64,000 nt of DNA, taken from NCBI GenBank assembly GCA_963765955.1, contig CAVXYA010000009.1, forward strand, positions 575,869-639,868, read 5' to 3'. Made by a program: the position numbers and the translations under genes. The stretch is from JAXDMK01 sp963765955 (GTDB lineage: Bacteria; Actinomycetota; Acidimicrobiia; Acidimicrobiales; AC-14). Positions 57,209 through 64,000 of this stretch are shown piece by piece (the first letter of the stretch is position 1; every line of letters starts with the position of its first letter). The notes under the pieces were generated by a model. The model did no database searches, was not told the origin of the DNA, and saw only the letters and a program-made list of their open reading frames with translations.

Positions 57209-57403
57209 TCATTTCACGCCGGTGCCAGCCGGCGACGCGATGCCGACCACGATCTCCGCCTCCACCACAACGTCTCTGGCTGGCGCCCCTGCGACCCAGC
57301 CGGCAGCGCCCGACACGAGCAATGTCGGCTCCCCGGCGACGACGGTCCCGAGCACCTGGACTAGCTGGCGGAAGCCCGCCAATTCCACTTCCAAGCGCTG
57401 CAC
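57209..57403 (-). CDS. Possible small protein or gene fragment
   Basis: 64 codons from a GTG: QRLEVELAGFRQLVQVLGTV, VAGEPTLLVSGAAGWVAGAP, VVVEAEIVVGIASPAG. The frame is open upstream to about 57515 (AVFWAEVRDSIPDDPSEPLV, AKAFKDV) without an ATG. The alternation of helix and two strands looks protein-like, but I recognise no family. It may be the tail of a degraded gene. Confidence 0.25.
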   Translation of the reverse strand: MQRLEVELAGFRQLVQVLGTVVAGEPTLLVSGAAGWVAGAPARDVVVEAEIVVGIASPAGTGVK

Positions 57404-57746
57404 ATCCTTGAACGCTTTGGCGACAAGGGGCTCGCTGGGATCGTCCGGAATCGAATCGCGGACCTCGGCCCAGAAAACGGCCCCTGGAGTCTGCTGTGAC
57501 CCCTCGCGTCATCAGTCTCCGATGTGCAAGACACTGCGGTCAGGTCGATCCTCGCGACGACCCATCCGACGTAGTCACAACGCTGCATGGTGATGATGTT
57601 GAACGCTGGTCTCCGCACGGCTGGTCCTGGAAGCAGCCCACGTGTCGCGGTAGGCCTGGGGAGCCGCCGCCCGTGAGCGGAACCGGAGTTGCGTTTGGTC
57701 GTCAGGCGGTAGCGTGCCGCCACATGCGACGGCGGAGGCCCGGCCG

Positions 57747-58031
57747 GTGACAAAGATCTTTCTCAGCTACCGGAGGGAGGATGCTTCCGGCTACGCGGGC
57801 CGGGCTGACCAAGGAGCGTCGCCGACGGCGACTGCTTCTGGGATGGCGGAGCACATCCTGACCCGTGCGTGGGGCCGCCCGCCGACCGATCCCGAGATTG
57901 TTCCCTCCTGGGTCGTGCTGATCGACGCCAACCGCCCCCTGCTCGTCGAGCCCAGCAACCCCGACCTCATCCTGCCCGGCCAGCTCTTCACCCTCCCGCC
58001 CACGCCCGCCGTTCGCGCCTCCGGCCGCTGA
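57747..58031 (+). pseudogene. TIR N-terminal fragment joined to a LysM-domain fragment
   Basis: GTG 57747 begins VTKIFLSYRREDASGYAGR, a typical TIR first strand and helix, which breaks off after about 19 residues. From about 57815 a LysM-type domain follows: VADGDCFW, MAEHILTRAWGRPPTDPEIV, WVVLIDANRPLLVEPSNPDL, ILPGQLFTLPPTP; one extra G near 57841 breaks its frame. LysM segments of this style end many actinobacterial multidomain regulators. The two parts come from different genes. Confidence 0.65.
57934..57998 (+). repeat. 65-bp LysM-remnant repeat, right copy
   Basis: Direct counterpart of 54390-54454. Here it directly follows the 28-bp repeat (57909-57936), giving an uninterrupted LysM segment. 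The TIR-ATPase-TIR operon lies between left and right copies. Confidence 0.85.
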
Positions 58032-58094
58032 TCCGACCCCGCTCGACAGAGGTGCCATCCTGCCGACCGGCGCCGGCAGTCGCGGAGGCCGGCG

Positions 58095-58283
58095 CTACTC
58101 GCGAAGTCGGTTGGTGGCGCGTAGCCAGCTCTCGACATCGGGCCAGTTCCACACGAGCAGGCCCCGCAGGTGCGCTGCCGGCGGCGGGAAGCTGTCGTGG
58201 CGGCGGCGCCACGCGTACACCGTGTGAACCGACACCCCGGCTCGATCGGCGATCTCGCTCACGCCCACCAGGTCGACCACCAC
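58095..58283 (-). CDS. Small MerR/AlpA-like helix-turn-helix protein
   Basis: 62 residues, GTG start. VGVSEIADRAGVSVHTVYAW is a clear helix-turn-helix, followed by RRRHDSFPPPAAHLRGLLVW and WPDVESWLRATNR, the wing and final helix of excisionase/AlpA-type regulators. It could control a mobile element or its neighbours. Two palindromes just upstream (58304-58350) suggest autoregulation. Confidence 0.8.
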   Translation of the reverse strand: MVVDLVGVSEIADRAGVSVHTVYAWRRRHDSFPPPAAHLRGLLVWNWPDVESWLRATNRLRE

Positions 58284-58303
58284 CGGACGCTATCGGCGGC
58301 CTC

Positions 58304-58350
58304 TTGCACAAAGTCTTGTGCACAGCTAGAGTGCACAAAGCCTCGTGCAC
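58304..58350. promoter_or_regulatory. Two TGCACAA palindromic operators upstream of the HTH gene
   Basis: TTGCACAAAGTCTTGTGCAC (58304-58323) and GTGCACAAAGCCTCGTGCAC (58331-58350), 27 bp apart. Site 1 has 7-bp arms TGCACAA/TTGTGCA; site 2 has arms GTGCAC/GTGCAC. They lie 21-67 bp before the HTH start codon. Confidence 0.65.
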
Positions 58351-58395
58351 CCCCCCGGACGGGCGCCCGTGTCTCGCAACGTCGCATGGCTCGGT

Positions 58396-58458
58396 CGAGC
58401 CCAAGATCGCCAGGGGCCGGCCGCCCCTCCCGCCGGGGGCCGGGCTGGCCCCTGGCGC
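58396..58458 (-). repeat. 64-bp inverted repeat, right arm
   Basis: Reverse-complement partner of 57032-57095. It lies 113 bp upstream of the HTH start codon, beyond the operators. The stretch 58459-58690 that follows shows no gene. Confidence 0.85.
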
Positions 58459-58690
58459 ACGCCCCGATCCTCAAGCGAGCCGTCGTCGTCGACCTACGGA
58501 CAAGGCGCCCGTTCATCGCACGTGCCGTGAGGCAGGCGCCGCGCCTCGCGGGAGACGCGGCGCCTGCTGAGTTCTGGTCTCGGGCTTATGTCACGGGCCC
58601 GTAGGGACCCGCGGATGCTGGCCGATTCCCAGGCCGCCCCTTTCTCGCGAGGTCAGGCGCAAACCAGCAGCAATGAGCCGGACGCCTGTA

Positions 58691-59047
58691 TCAGCAATGC
58701 GGCGTCCACACCTGGTAGTAGACGTACGAGGAGTGCATGTACCCGATTTGGCCGCTTCGCTGCGACTGCACTTTGAACCAGCGCGGGCTGTTGTAGTTCG
58801 AGTAGTTCCGGTCGTAAACCCACTCCGTGTCGATCCAACATAGCATCGTCACTGGGGTGTCGTTCCAAAAGTACGCGGTCGCATAGGTGTTGCCATACAC
58901 ATGCGGCCCCGACTTCAGGAGGCTATACGAGTAGTGGTTGTTGTGCGTCCAACTCGTCGCGGCATGCGCCGGACCGGCCGTATAAGTCATCCCGACCAGC
59001 AGAGCGAGTGCGACAATGGTGGCGCGCAACGTCGTCTTAAGCGTCAT
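58691..59047 (-). CDS. Small secreted SH3-like protein
   Basis: 118 residues, ATG with a GGAGGAGAA ribosome site. Sec signal peptide TLRATIVALALLVGMTYTAG with AHA-A cleavage. The mature part is rich in Tyr/Trp/Ser (WTHNNHYSYSLLKSGPHVYG, TPVTMLCWIDTEWVYDRNYS, PRWFKVQSQRSGQIGYMHSS) and resembles short secreted SH3-like proteins of actinobacteria, with two Cys that could form a disulfide. GC is lower than its neighbours. Role unknown. Confidence 0.8.
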   Translation of the reverse strand: MTLKTTLRATIVALALLVGMTYTAGPAHAATSWTHNNHYSYSLLKSGPHVYGNTYATAYFWNDTPVTMLCWIDTEWVYDRNYSNYNSPRWFKVQSQRSGQIGYMHSSYVYYQVWTPHC

Positions 59048-59451
59048 TTCTCCTCCTCATCTCTTTTGAATTCATGCGCTCATCCAGCGCTAGACCGAGA
59101 ACGGCCCGCCCCTTGATGCAGCATGATTGGACGGAGCGGTGTCCTAATCGGGCAAGCGAGTCTCCGCTGCCACGCCGCACGGCCACTTCCAGCCAGCGGC
59201 GGGCGTGTGAAGCCCGCCCGCCGTGACCTCTCGGGCTCCCCACGTTGCCTCCATTGCCCACCGGGTAGGTCCCAGCGCAATCTCACGATGACGACTTTCG
59301 GGCGCGGGCGGAATCCGCGTCGGAGTGGGTTCTTGCTCGTCGGGCAGCAAGGGTTTCCTGACCCCCTGGCCAGGCTCGCCCAACCCGGGCTCGAAACGGT
59401 TACCGTTCGTGTCGACGTCCAGGAGCGGCGGCGTGGAGGTGGAGACCGGGA
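59048..59451. other. Intergenic region between divergent genes, no gene seen
   Basis: About 400 bp. I see no supported gene, RNA or repeat. It should contain promoters for the secreted protein to the left and the kinase pair to the right. Short frames on both strands lack protein-like composition. Confidence 0.4.
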
Positions 59452-60123
59452 GTGCGACTTCGGCCAGTTGTCCTGTTTCTCTTCCTGCTGCTGCTCGGCC
59501 CGGCGACAGCCGCGGTTCGGGCGGCCGACGACGACGGCCTCGTCACCATCCCGTCGACACTGCCCGATGACGCCGTCATGACCGGCGCCGCCCCAGCGAC
59601 GTCTATTGCCCCGCCCGATGACGTCCTTGTCGGCGACACCGTGACCGCAGCCGCCGCTGGCGGCGGCCTCTTACCGGCGCAGTTCCCCGGCGGGACGAGC
59701 CCCTTTGGGCCGGCGGGGCCGACCGAGGACGCAGTCGACGTGGGCGGCTCTCCGGCGCCGGCCGCCGATGGGCTTGGCGGGGATCCGGTCTCACCGTCGC
59801 CCGCCACCGATGGCGTTGTCGCGGATCCGGTGAGTGCGCCAACCGTAGAACGTGGGCTCGCGAGCGTCGCGGGCTCAGCGCTGGGTGGGGCGACGGATGA
59901 GGCCGCACAACCGGCCGACAACGATCGGCGCTCGACCGCAACCTCACAAGACTCGAGCCAGGCGCTTCGTCAAGTGGCCGTCGATGACAGTCCTGGATCG
60001 CCGGTCCGGCTGGCCGTCAGCGCGTATCGACTCCCGCTGGCCATCCGCCTCGTCGTCGTGCTGGTGGCGTTGCTGTTCCTCGTCGCGCCCTCGCCCGTCA
60101 CACACCGAAGTCGCGCCCCTTGA
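59452..60123 (+). CDS. Secreted, C-terminally membrane-anchored Ala/Pro/Asp-rich protein
   Basis: 223 residues, GTG start. Signal-like helix LRPVVLFLFLLLLGPATAAV, a long low-complexity stretch of Ala, Pro, Asp and Gly, and a C-terminal helix AIRLVVVLVALLFLVAPSPV. No catalytic motif. The stop overlaps the kinase start (TTGA), so the two are coexpressed. It may be a surface spacer, substrate or sensor for the kinase. Confidence 0.65.
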   Translation: MRLRPVVLFLFLLLLGPATAAVRAADDDGLVTIPSTLPDDAVMTGAAPATSIAPPDDVLVGDTVTAAAAGGGLLPAQFPGGTSPFGPAGPTEDAVDVGGSPAPAADGLGGDPVSPSPATDGVVADPVSAPTVERGLASVAGSALGGATDEAAQPADNDRRSTATSQDSSQALRQVAVDDSPGSPVRLAVSAYRLPLAIRLVVVLVALLFLVAPSPVTHRSRAP

Positions 60124-61667
60124 CTCTCGTCGATCCCGCCATCGCCAACTACGACGACATCGTCGAAATCGGGCGGGGCTCGTCGTCGGTCGTCTACCAG
60201 GCCCGTCAGCGGTCGTTCGACCGGCCGGTGGCGATCAAAGTTTTGCCCGCGAGCCAGGCGCCCGGTGGTCGTCGCCGATTCAAGGACGAGTGCGAAGCGG
60301 TCGGGAGGCTCTCCGGCCACCCGGGCATCGTCACCGTGTATGACGCCGGGGCGGCCGATGACGGCACGTGCTACTTGGTGATGGAGCTGCTCACGGGCGG
60401 GTCGCTCGCCGAGCTCCTCGCTGGCAAGGAGCGGTTAGACGTGCCCGACGTGCTCCGCATCGGGGTGGCGTTGGCGGGCGCCCTCGAGTCGGCTCACCGG
60501 GTGGGTGTTGTCCACGGCGACGTGAAGCCCGAGAACGTCCTGCTCTCGCGCTTCGGCGACCCCAAGCTGGCCGACTTTGGTCTCGTCGGCATGACCCTCG
60601 CCCACGCCGCGCCCGAGCGCCTGACGGGCGCCGACCTGACGCCGGCTACCGATGTCTACGCGCTCGCCTCGACGTTGCACACGTTGCTTGCCGGCCATCC
60701 CCCGTTCGTGGACGCAGTGGAGCCGAGCATGGCCGCCCTTGCCGTCCGCATCACGACCGATCCGCCTGAGGACCTCAGGAGCCTGGACGTCCCCGAGTCG
60801 CTCTGCCTCGTGTTGGAGCAGGGCATGGCAAAAGATCCCGCGCTCCGCCAGGCGACCGCCGAGCAGCTCGGGCGGCAGCTCCAGGCCGTGCAGGCCAGGC
60901 TCGGGCTCCCCATCTCGGTCATGGTCGTCGAGAACGACGGCCTGCCGGTGGCACCCGCCGAGCCCGCCCCTCGACCACGACGCCGCGTGCTCACGATGCG
61001 TCGGCTCGTCAGTGCGGCACTTGTCCTGACCGCGCTCCTCGGAGGCATTGTCAGCATGCCTAGGGGAACGACCGTACGGCTCACTCAGCTCTACACGGAC
61101 GATTTCAGTGCCGGCGGGGGCTGGCACCAGCAGGACTCTGAGATCGCAACCGTCCGCTACGACGGGGGCGAGTACGTGTTGCAGGTGCGAGGCTCCCGGC
61201 AGCAGTTCCTCTCCGACACCGCGTTCCGGGGACCGGTCTACCAATCGATGACCCGCCTCGGAGACGTGAGCGTGCAGGTGACCGCCCGCCCGACATCGGG
61301 AACCGGCCTGTTTGGCATCGTCTGCCGTCAGGCGGTGGGGCGATCAGCCTTCTACGAGGGCCTGATCGGCGTTGACGGCACGGCGCGGATCGTGAAGTAC
61401 GACGGCGACCTGGTGACGCTGGCGTCGGCTGGCGTCGGGTTCATCGGTCAGGGTGAGCCGGTGCGGTTGCGCCTGGATTGCGCCGGAGGGCCCGACACCA
61501 CCCGTCTCCGGCTCTTCTTGGGCCCCCGAGCCGTGGTCGATGTCGTCGACCGCCGCGCCCTTCCACCCGGAAGCACCGGGCTGGCCCTGGCCACCGCCGA
61601 TGCCGACCACGCGATCGTGGCGTTCGACGACGTCGTGATCCGCGGCCACCAGTCAGATATGGGCTGA
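60120..61667 (+). CDS. Membrane Ser/Thr protein kinase with short activation segment and extracellular domain
   Basis: 515 residues, TTG start. Gly-loop EIGRGSSSVVYQA, Lys40 in VAIKVLPA, catalytic loop VVHGDVKPENVLL near residue 131 (HGD, so the Arg of HRD is missing), DFG in LADFGLVG near residue 154, APE in HAAPERL only about 12 residues later. The activation segment is thus unusually short, without an obvious Thr pair. One membrane helix (SAALVLTALLGGIVS, near residue 300) leads to an outside domain (YTDDFSAGGGWHQQDSE, GLFGIVCRQAVG, ALATADADHAIVAFDDV) that looks like a jelly-roll/LamG-type fold. Confidence 0.87.
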   Translation: MTLVDPAIANYDDIVEIGRGSSSVVYQARQRSFDRPVAIKVLPASQAPGGRRRFKDECEAVGRLSGHPGIVTVYDAGAADDGTCYLVMELLTGGSLAELLAGKERLDVPDVLRIGVALAGALESAHRVGVVHGDVKPENVLLSRFGDPKLADFGLVGMTLAHAAPERLTGADLTPATDVYALASTLHTLLAGHPPFVDAVEPSMAALAVRITTDPPEDLRSLDVPESLCLVLEQGMAKDPALRQATAEQLGRQLQAVQARLGLPISVMVVENDGLPVAPAEPAPRPRRRVLTMRRLVSAALVLTALLGGIVSMPRGTTVRLTQLYTDDFSAGGGWHQQDSEIATVRYDGGEYVLQVRGSRQQFLSDTAFRGPVYQSMTRLGDVSVQVTARPTSGTGLFGIVCRQAVGRSAFYEGLIGVDGTARIVKYDGDLVTLASAGVGFIGQGEPVRLRLDCAGGPDTTRLRLFLGPRAVVDVVDRRALPPGSTGLALATADADHAIVAFDDVVIRGHQSDMG

Positions 61668-62267
61668 TGGCCGGGGCGGCCCCTTGCGCAGATCGGCGAC
61701 GCTGACTGCTCGCCGGCGGATCGCCTCGTTGGCTAGCTGCACCCTCCGGGACGTGGCCGGGTCGCGGAGATCGAACTTGTCGTACAGATTCGCGAGGTGG
61801 AATTTCACGGCCGCCTCGGACACCACCAGCTCCGCCGCAAGCTGGCGAACGCTCGCCGGTTGCGGGAACGGCGCCCGTTCGAGCATCGGCCGGCAGAGGG
61901 CGAGCAGGACATCGCGTTCCCGGGCAGTGAGGTCGGGCGGGCCCTCCGCCTCCAGCGTCCGCACTGACGCATGGACGCCCTCGGCGCGGAACATCAGCCT
62001 GGTCTCGCCCAGCCGGATCTCGTCGCCCGACCGAAGCCGGCGCTCGCTGTAGAGCGGCTCGTTGTTCACGAACGTGCCGTTCGATGAGCCCAGGTCACGG
62101 AGCGCGAACCAGACGCCGTAGCACTCCACGACGGCATGCAGCTCCGAGACGGTGGGGTCGGGGATCCGCACGTCATTCACGTCGGCCCGTCCCATCGTGG
62201 TCCGCCGACCTTCGAGGGGCACCAGCTCAGGGATGGCCGTGCCCCAAACCTCCAGGTACGCGTGCAT
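61653..62267 (-). CDS. FHA domain protein with C-terminal helix-turn-helix
   Basis: 204 residues. FHA phosphothreonine-binding motifs: RRTTMGRADVNDVRIPDPTV (Gly-Arg), SELHAVVECYG (Ser-x-x-His) and LRDLGSSNGTFVNNEPL. The C-terminal part (DLTARERDVLLALCRPML, VRQLAAELVVSEAAVKFHLA) is a winged or LuxR-like DNA-binding domain. It converges with the Ser/Thr kinase with a 15-bp overlap. A direct kinase-to-regulator pair is likely: phosphorylation read by FHA changes DNA binding. Confidence 0.85.
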   Translation of the reverse strand: MHAYLEVWGTAIPELVPLEGRRTTMGRADVNDVRIPDPTVSELHAVVECYGVWFALRDLGSSNGTFVNNEPLYSERRLRSGDEIRLGETRLMFRAEGVHASVRTLEAEGPPDLTARERDVLLALCRPMLERAPFPQPASVRQLAAELVVSEAAVKFHLANLYDKFDLRDPATSRRVQLANEAIRRRAVSVADLRKGPPRPSAHI

Positions 62268-62354
62268 GCCACTGACGACTCTATCGACGGCCGCCTCTCA
62301 GACGATCAACGCGTTGCTCCTGACGAAGTGCGCTCCCGGTCATCCATGCGACCT

Positions 62355-62609
62355 CTATGGCAACCGACGACGTAGCGATTGCGGACAGCCTGACGGCTTC
62401 CTGTGACCTTGCCACACGCTGGGGAGATGCCCGAGCAGCGCCCGTGGCCCGTGGTCGTTGATGATCGTCTGGGCCCGGCGGCCGTAGCGCGCCTCGATCT
62501 GGGCCAGATCCTGCCACTCGCTGACGAGCTGCACCCCCAGGCCGGTGGCGGTGGTCGCCAGGGTGTCGAGGTTGCGCAGGGGATGCTGCACCGACAGCAG
62601 CCGAGTCAC
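62355..62609 (-). pseudogene. Type IV coupling protein (TraG/VirD4-like) fragment
   Basis: About 50 residues match the TraM-recognition/AAA part of conjugative coupling proteins: HPLRNLDTLATTATGLGVQL, VSEWQDLAQIEARYGRRAQT, IINDHGPRALL. After that the similarity stops. Walker motifs are absent. It marks a former conjugative element. Confidence 0.6.
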
Positions 62610-62611
62610 CT

Positions 62612-62830
62612 ACGCACGACGACATGCTCGAGGCGGCACTCAAAAACGATGCCTCGTTGGTGCCCGTCCTGGTGGAAGGGGCAGAAATGCCATCGTCGGC
62701 CGAACTGCCACCAGCTCTGCGGGCTCTCGCCACACGTAAAGCCCTCACGCTTTCTGACGCGCGGTGGAGCTACGACGTCGAGCGATTGATTGCGGTGCTC
62801 GAGAGCCGACGAGATCTCCTGGCGCACCCA
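62612..62830 (+). pseudogene. TIR-domain C-terminal fragment
   Basis: Frame reads MLEAALKNDASLVPVLVEGA, EMPSSAELPPALRALATRKA, LTLSDARWSYDVERLIAVLE, the usual second half of prokaryotic TIR domains of the type VPVLVEGA...LPPALRALA...ELSDARW. No N-terminal half is present upstream; an isolated N-terminal half lies at 57747. The frame runs on to 62965 without protein-like sequence. Confidence 0.6.
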
Positions 62831-63081
62831 GTCCCCGGGCTGGTCGATACGGCGCCGACCATTCTGGTTCTCGCTCAACCCAGTTGTCGCCGATCACCGC
62901 CACCAGCGCATCGCACGAGCCGACGACGGTGTCGATACGCTCGCCAAAATCAGCACCGCTATTGATGGTGCTGATGTCTCGGATCCGTTCGGAGCCCGCC
63001 TGTGCACCGGGAGGCGGCGTATCGCAGAAGACATCGCCGGATTGTTGGACCCTGCGAGCCCCAGGCCGTTAGATTGGGTGC

Positions 63082-63834
63082 GTGCGCTCGCGCTGGTTTA
63101 ACGGCCGCATCGCTGGGGCGGCGACTATATCGAGCTTGCTCCTCGGCCTATTGTCCTTATTGCAGCCGGACTTGCGAGCAGGTGTGGTCCGACACTGGAA
63201 TGATGGCTGGCCCCAGGCCCAGGTCGTCGCTATCGGCGGTCTGGTGGTTCTCGGGATTGTGTTGACGAGTTCCCGGCTCAACGATCGCGCACTGCGACAG
63301 AAGGTTGAGTCAACAGAAGGACGTGAAGCTCAGGCCCAGATCGAGTTAGACAGGCTGCGGACGGCGGCCAATGCGCTTGATCTGGATGCTCTTGAGGCCG
63401 ACCGTAAGTTGTTCGCCCAACTGGTTTCGGCGCTCCCAAGCAGCGATCCCGCCCTCCGGTTCCTACGAACCCACGACTTCGGCGCAACGTTCGTCCTTGA
63501 CCAGCTTGACGGCCTATCGGAGTTCGAGCATAGCGGTTGGGATGACCCTGAGCGCATGTTCCACGACGGCGCATTGGATGCTGCTCGCGAACGATTTCTA
63601 GCGGCAGTCAAATGCTTCCTGCAATTGGTGTCTAGCAACACGGGACCCGTCGGTGCCACGCTGCGACGTCAGGGAGTGGCAGAGGCCCACATACTTGACT
63701 CGGTTCGTGTCGTCGATAGCGACGTAAACAGACAGTTTGTCACTGAGATCGATGAACTGAACGAGGCCGCTGACCTCGTCGGAATACGACACAGCGAACT
63801 TCTCACATTAGGACGCCAGCGACTGCGAACGTGA
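63082..63834 (+). CDS. Two-helix membrane protein with coiled coil and cytosolic helical domain
   Basis: 250 residues, GTG start. Two membrane helices (AGAATISSLLLGLLSLLQ and AQVVAIGGLVVLGIVLTSS) are followed by a coiled coil (ALRQKVESTEGREAQAQIEL) and a soluble domain (LDALEADRKLFAQLVSALPS, FVLDQLDGLSEFEHSGWDDP, ALDAARERFLAAVKCFLQLV). Lower GC than the core region. I recognise no named family, though the shape recalls membrane proteins of accessory and defence islands. The remaining 63835-64000 shows no gene. Confidence 0.6.
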   Translation: MRSRWFNGRIAGAATISSLLLGLLSLLQPDLRAGVVRHWNDGWPQAQVVAIGGLVVLGIVLTSSRLNDRALRQKVESTEGREAQAQIELDRLRTAANALDLDALEADRKLFAQLVSALPSSDPALRFLRTHDFGATFVLDQLDGLSEFEHSGWDDPERMFHDGALDAARERFLAAVKCFLQLVSSNTGPVGATLRRQGVAEAHILDSVRVVDSDVNRQFVTEIDELNEAADLVGIRHSELLTLGRQRLRT

Positions 63835-64000
63835 TCCATCTCCATCAGCTGACCCGGGATCAACCTGGGGAACCAAGACATCCGCCTGAGGGGTAGGCTC
63901 TTTCGGAATCGAGCCAGCTCCCCCTGCCAGGGAGGCCGGCCGCTGTCTGGCGCCGCTGCCGACACATCCGGAAATGCCGGTTGTGCGCTCGCCGACGCCA

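Overview
The window is about 70% GC almost throughout, uses GTG and TTG starts freely, and packs its genes into short overlapping operons. It carries actinobacterial hallmarks: a gamma-glutamylcysteine ligase of the EgtA type, DUF2784, a mycobacterial-type HExxH metallohydrolase, a SigF/SigB-like promoter, a CsoR-copA cassette and LysM remnants of an actinobacterial type. I read it as chromosome of a high-GC actinobacterium, possibly of the Acidimicrobiia kind; that placement is inference. The assembly contains many single-base frame breaks, nearly all of them +1, so most broken genes here are more likely sequence errors than true pseudogenes.

Layout. 1-2.9 kb: a quinol nitric oxide reductase gene read in about eleven frame pieces. 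3-7.4 kb: proS, gltX, a DUF218 protein, tRNA-Gln, tRNA-Glu and a VapBC pair. 7.4-18.2 kb: a UvrD-like helicase, then a metal block with a Fur-family regulator, a CbiMNQO nickel/cobalt importer, copZ / csoR / copA (copA fused to a cupredoxin), and an ArsR regulator with a CDF exporter. 18.2-24.2 kb: a deleted ppk2, two membrane/soluble proteins sharing one domain, two glycosyltransferases and a hemerythrin protein. 24.2-34.7 kb: a signalling block built on a giant HAMP-array hybrid kinase followed by CheR, CheB, a REC-kinase and a REC-HATPase protein. 34.8-53 kb: hypAB, DUF427, an IS110 remnant, egtA, a DM13 protein, Hsp20, an amidase, hydrolases, a transglutaminase, PEP carboxylase and small membrane proteins.

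53.3-64 kb is an accessory region. GC falls, codon usage changes, and broken genes appear: LysM remnants, two halves of TIR domains and a conjugative coupling-protein fragment. Its centre is an overlapping operon of TIR protein, KGGVGR-variant ParA-like ATPase and second TIR protein. I consider this the best candidate for an under-described conflict or signalling system. It lies between near-identical LysM remnants and next to a 64-bp inverted repeat. Further right are a HTH regulator with two palindromic operators, a secreted SH3-like protein, and a Ser/Thr kinase convergent with an FHA-HTH protein.

How genes may work together: the CbiMNQO importer and hypAB both serve nickel use, though no hydrogenase or urease structural gene is in view. 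The copper genes form a sense-chaperone-export unit. The HAMP kinase, CheR/CheB and REC proteins probably form one phosphorelay that is independent of flagellar chemotaxis, since no receptor, CheA, CheW or flagellar gene is present.
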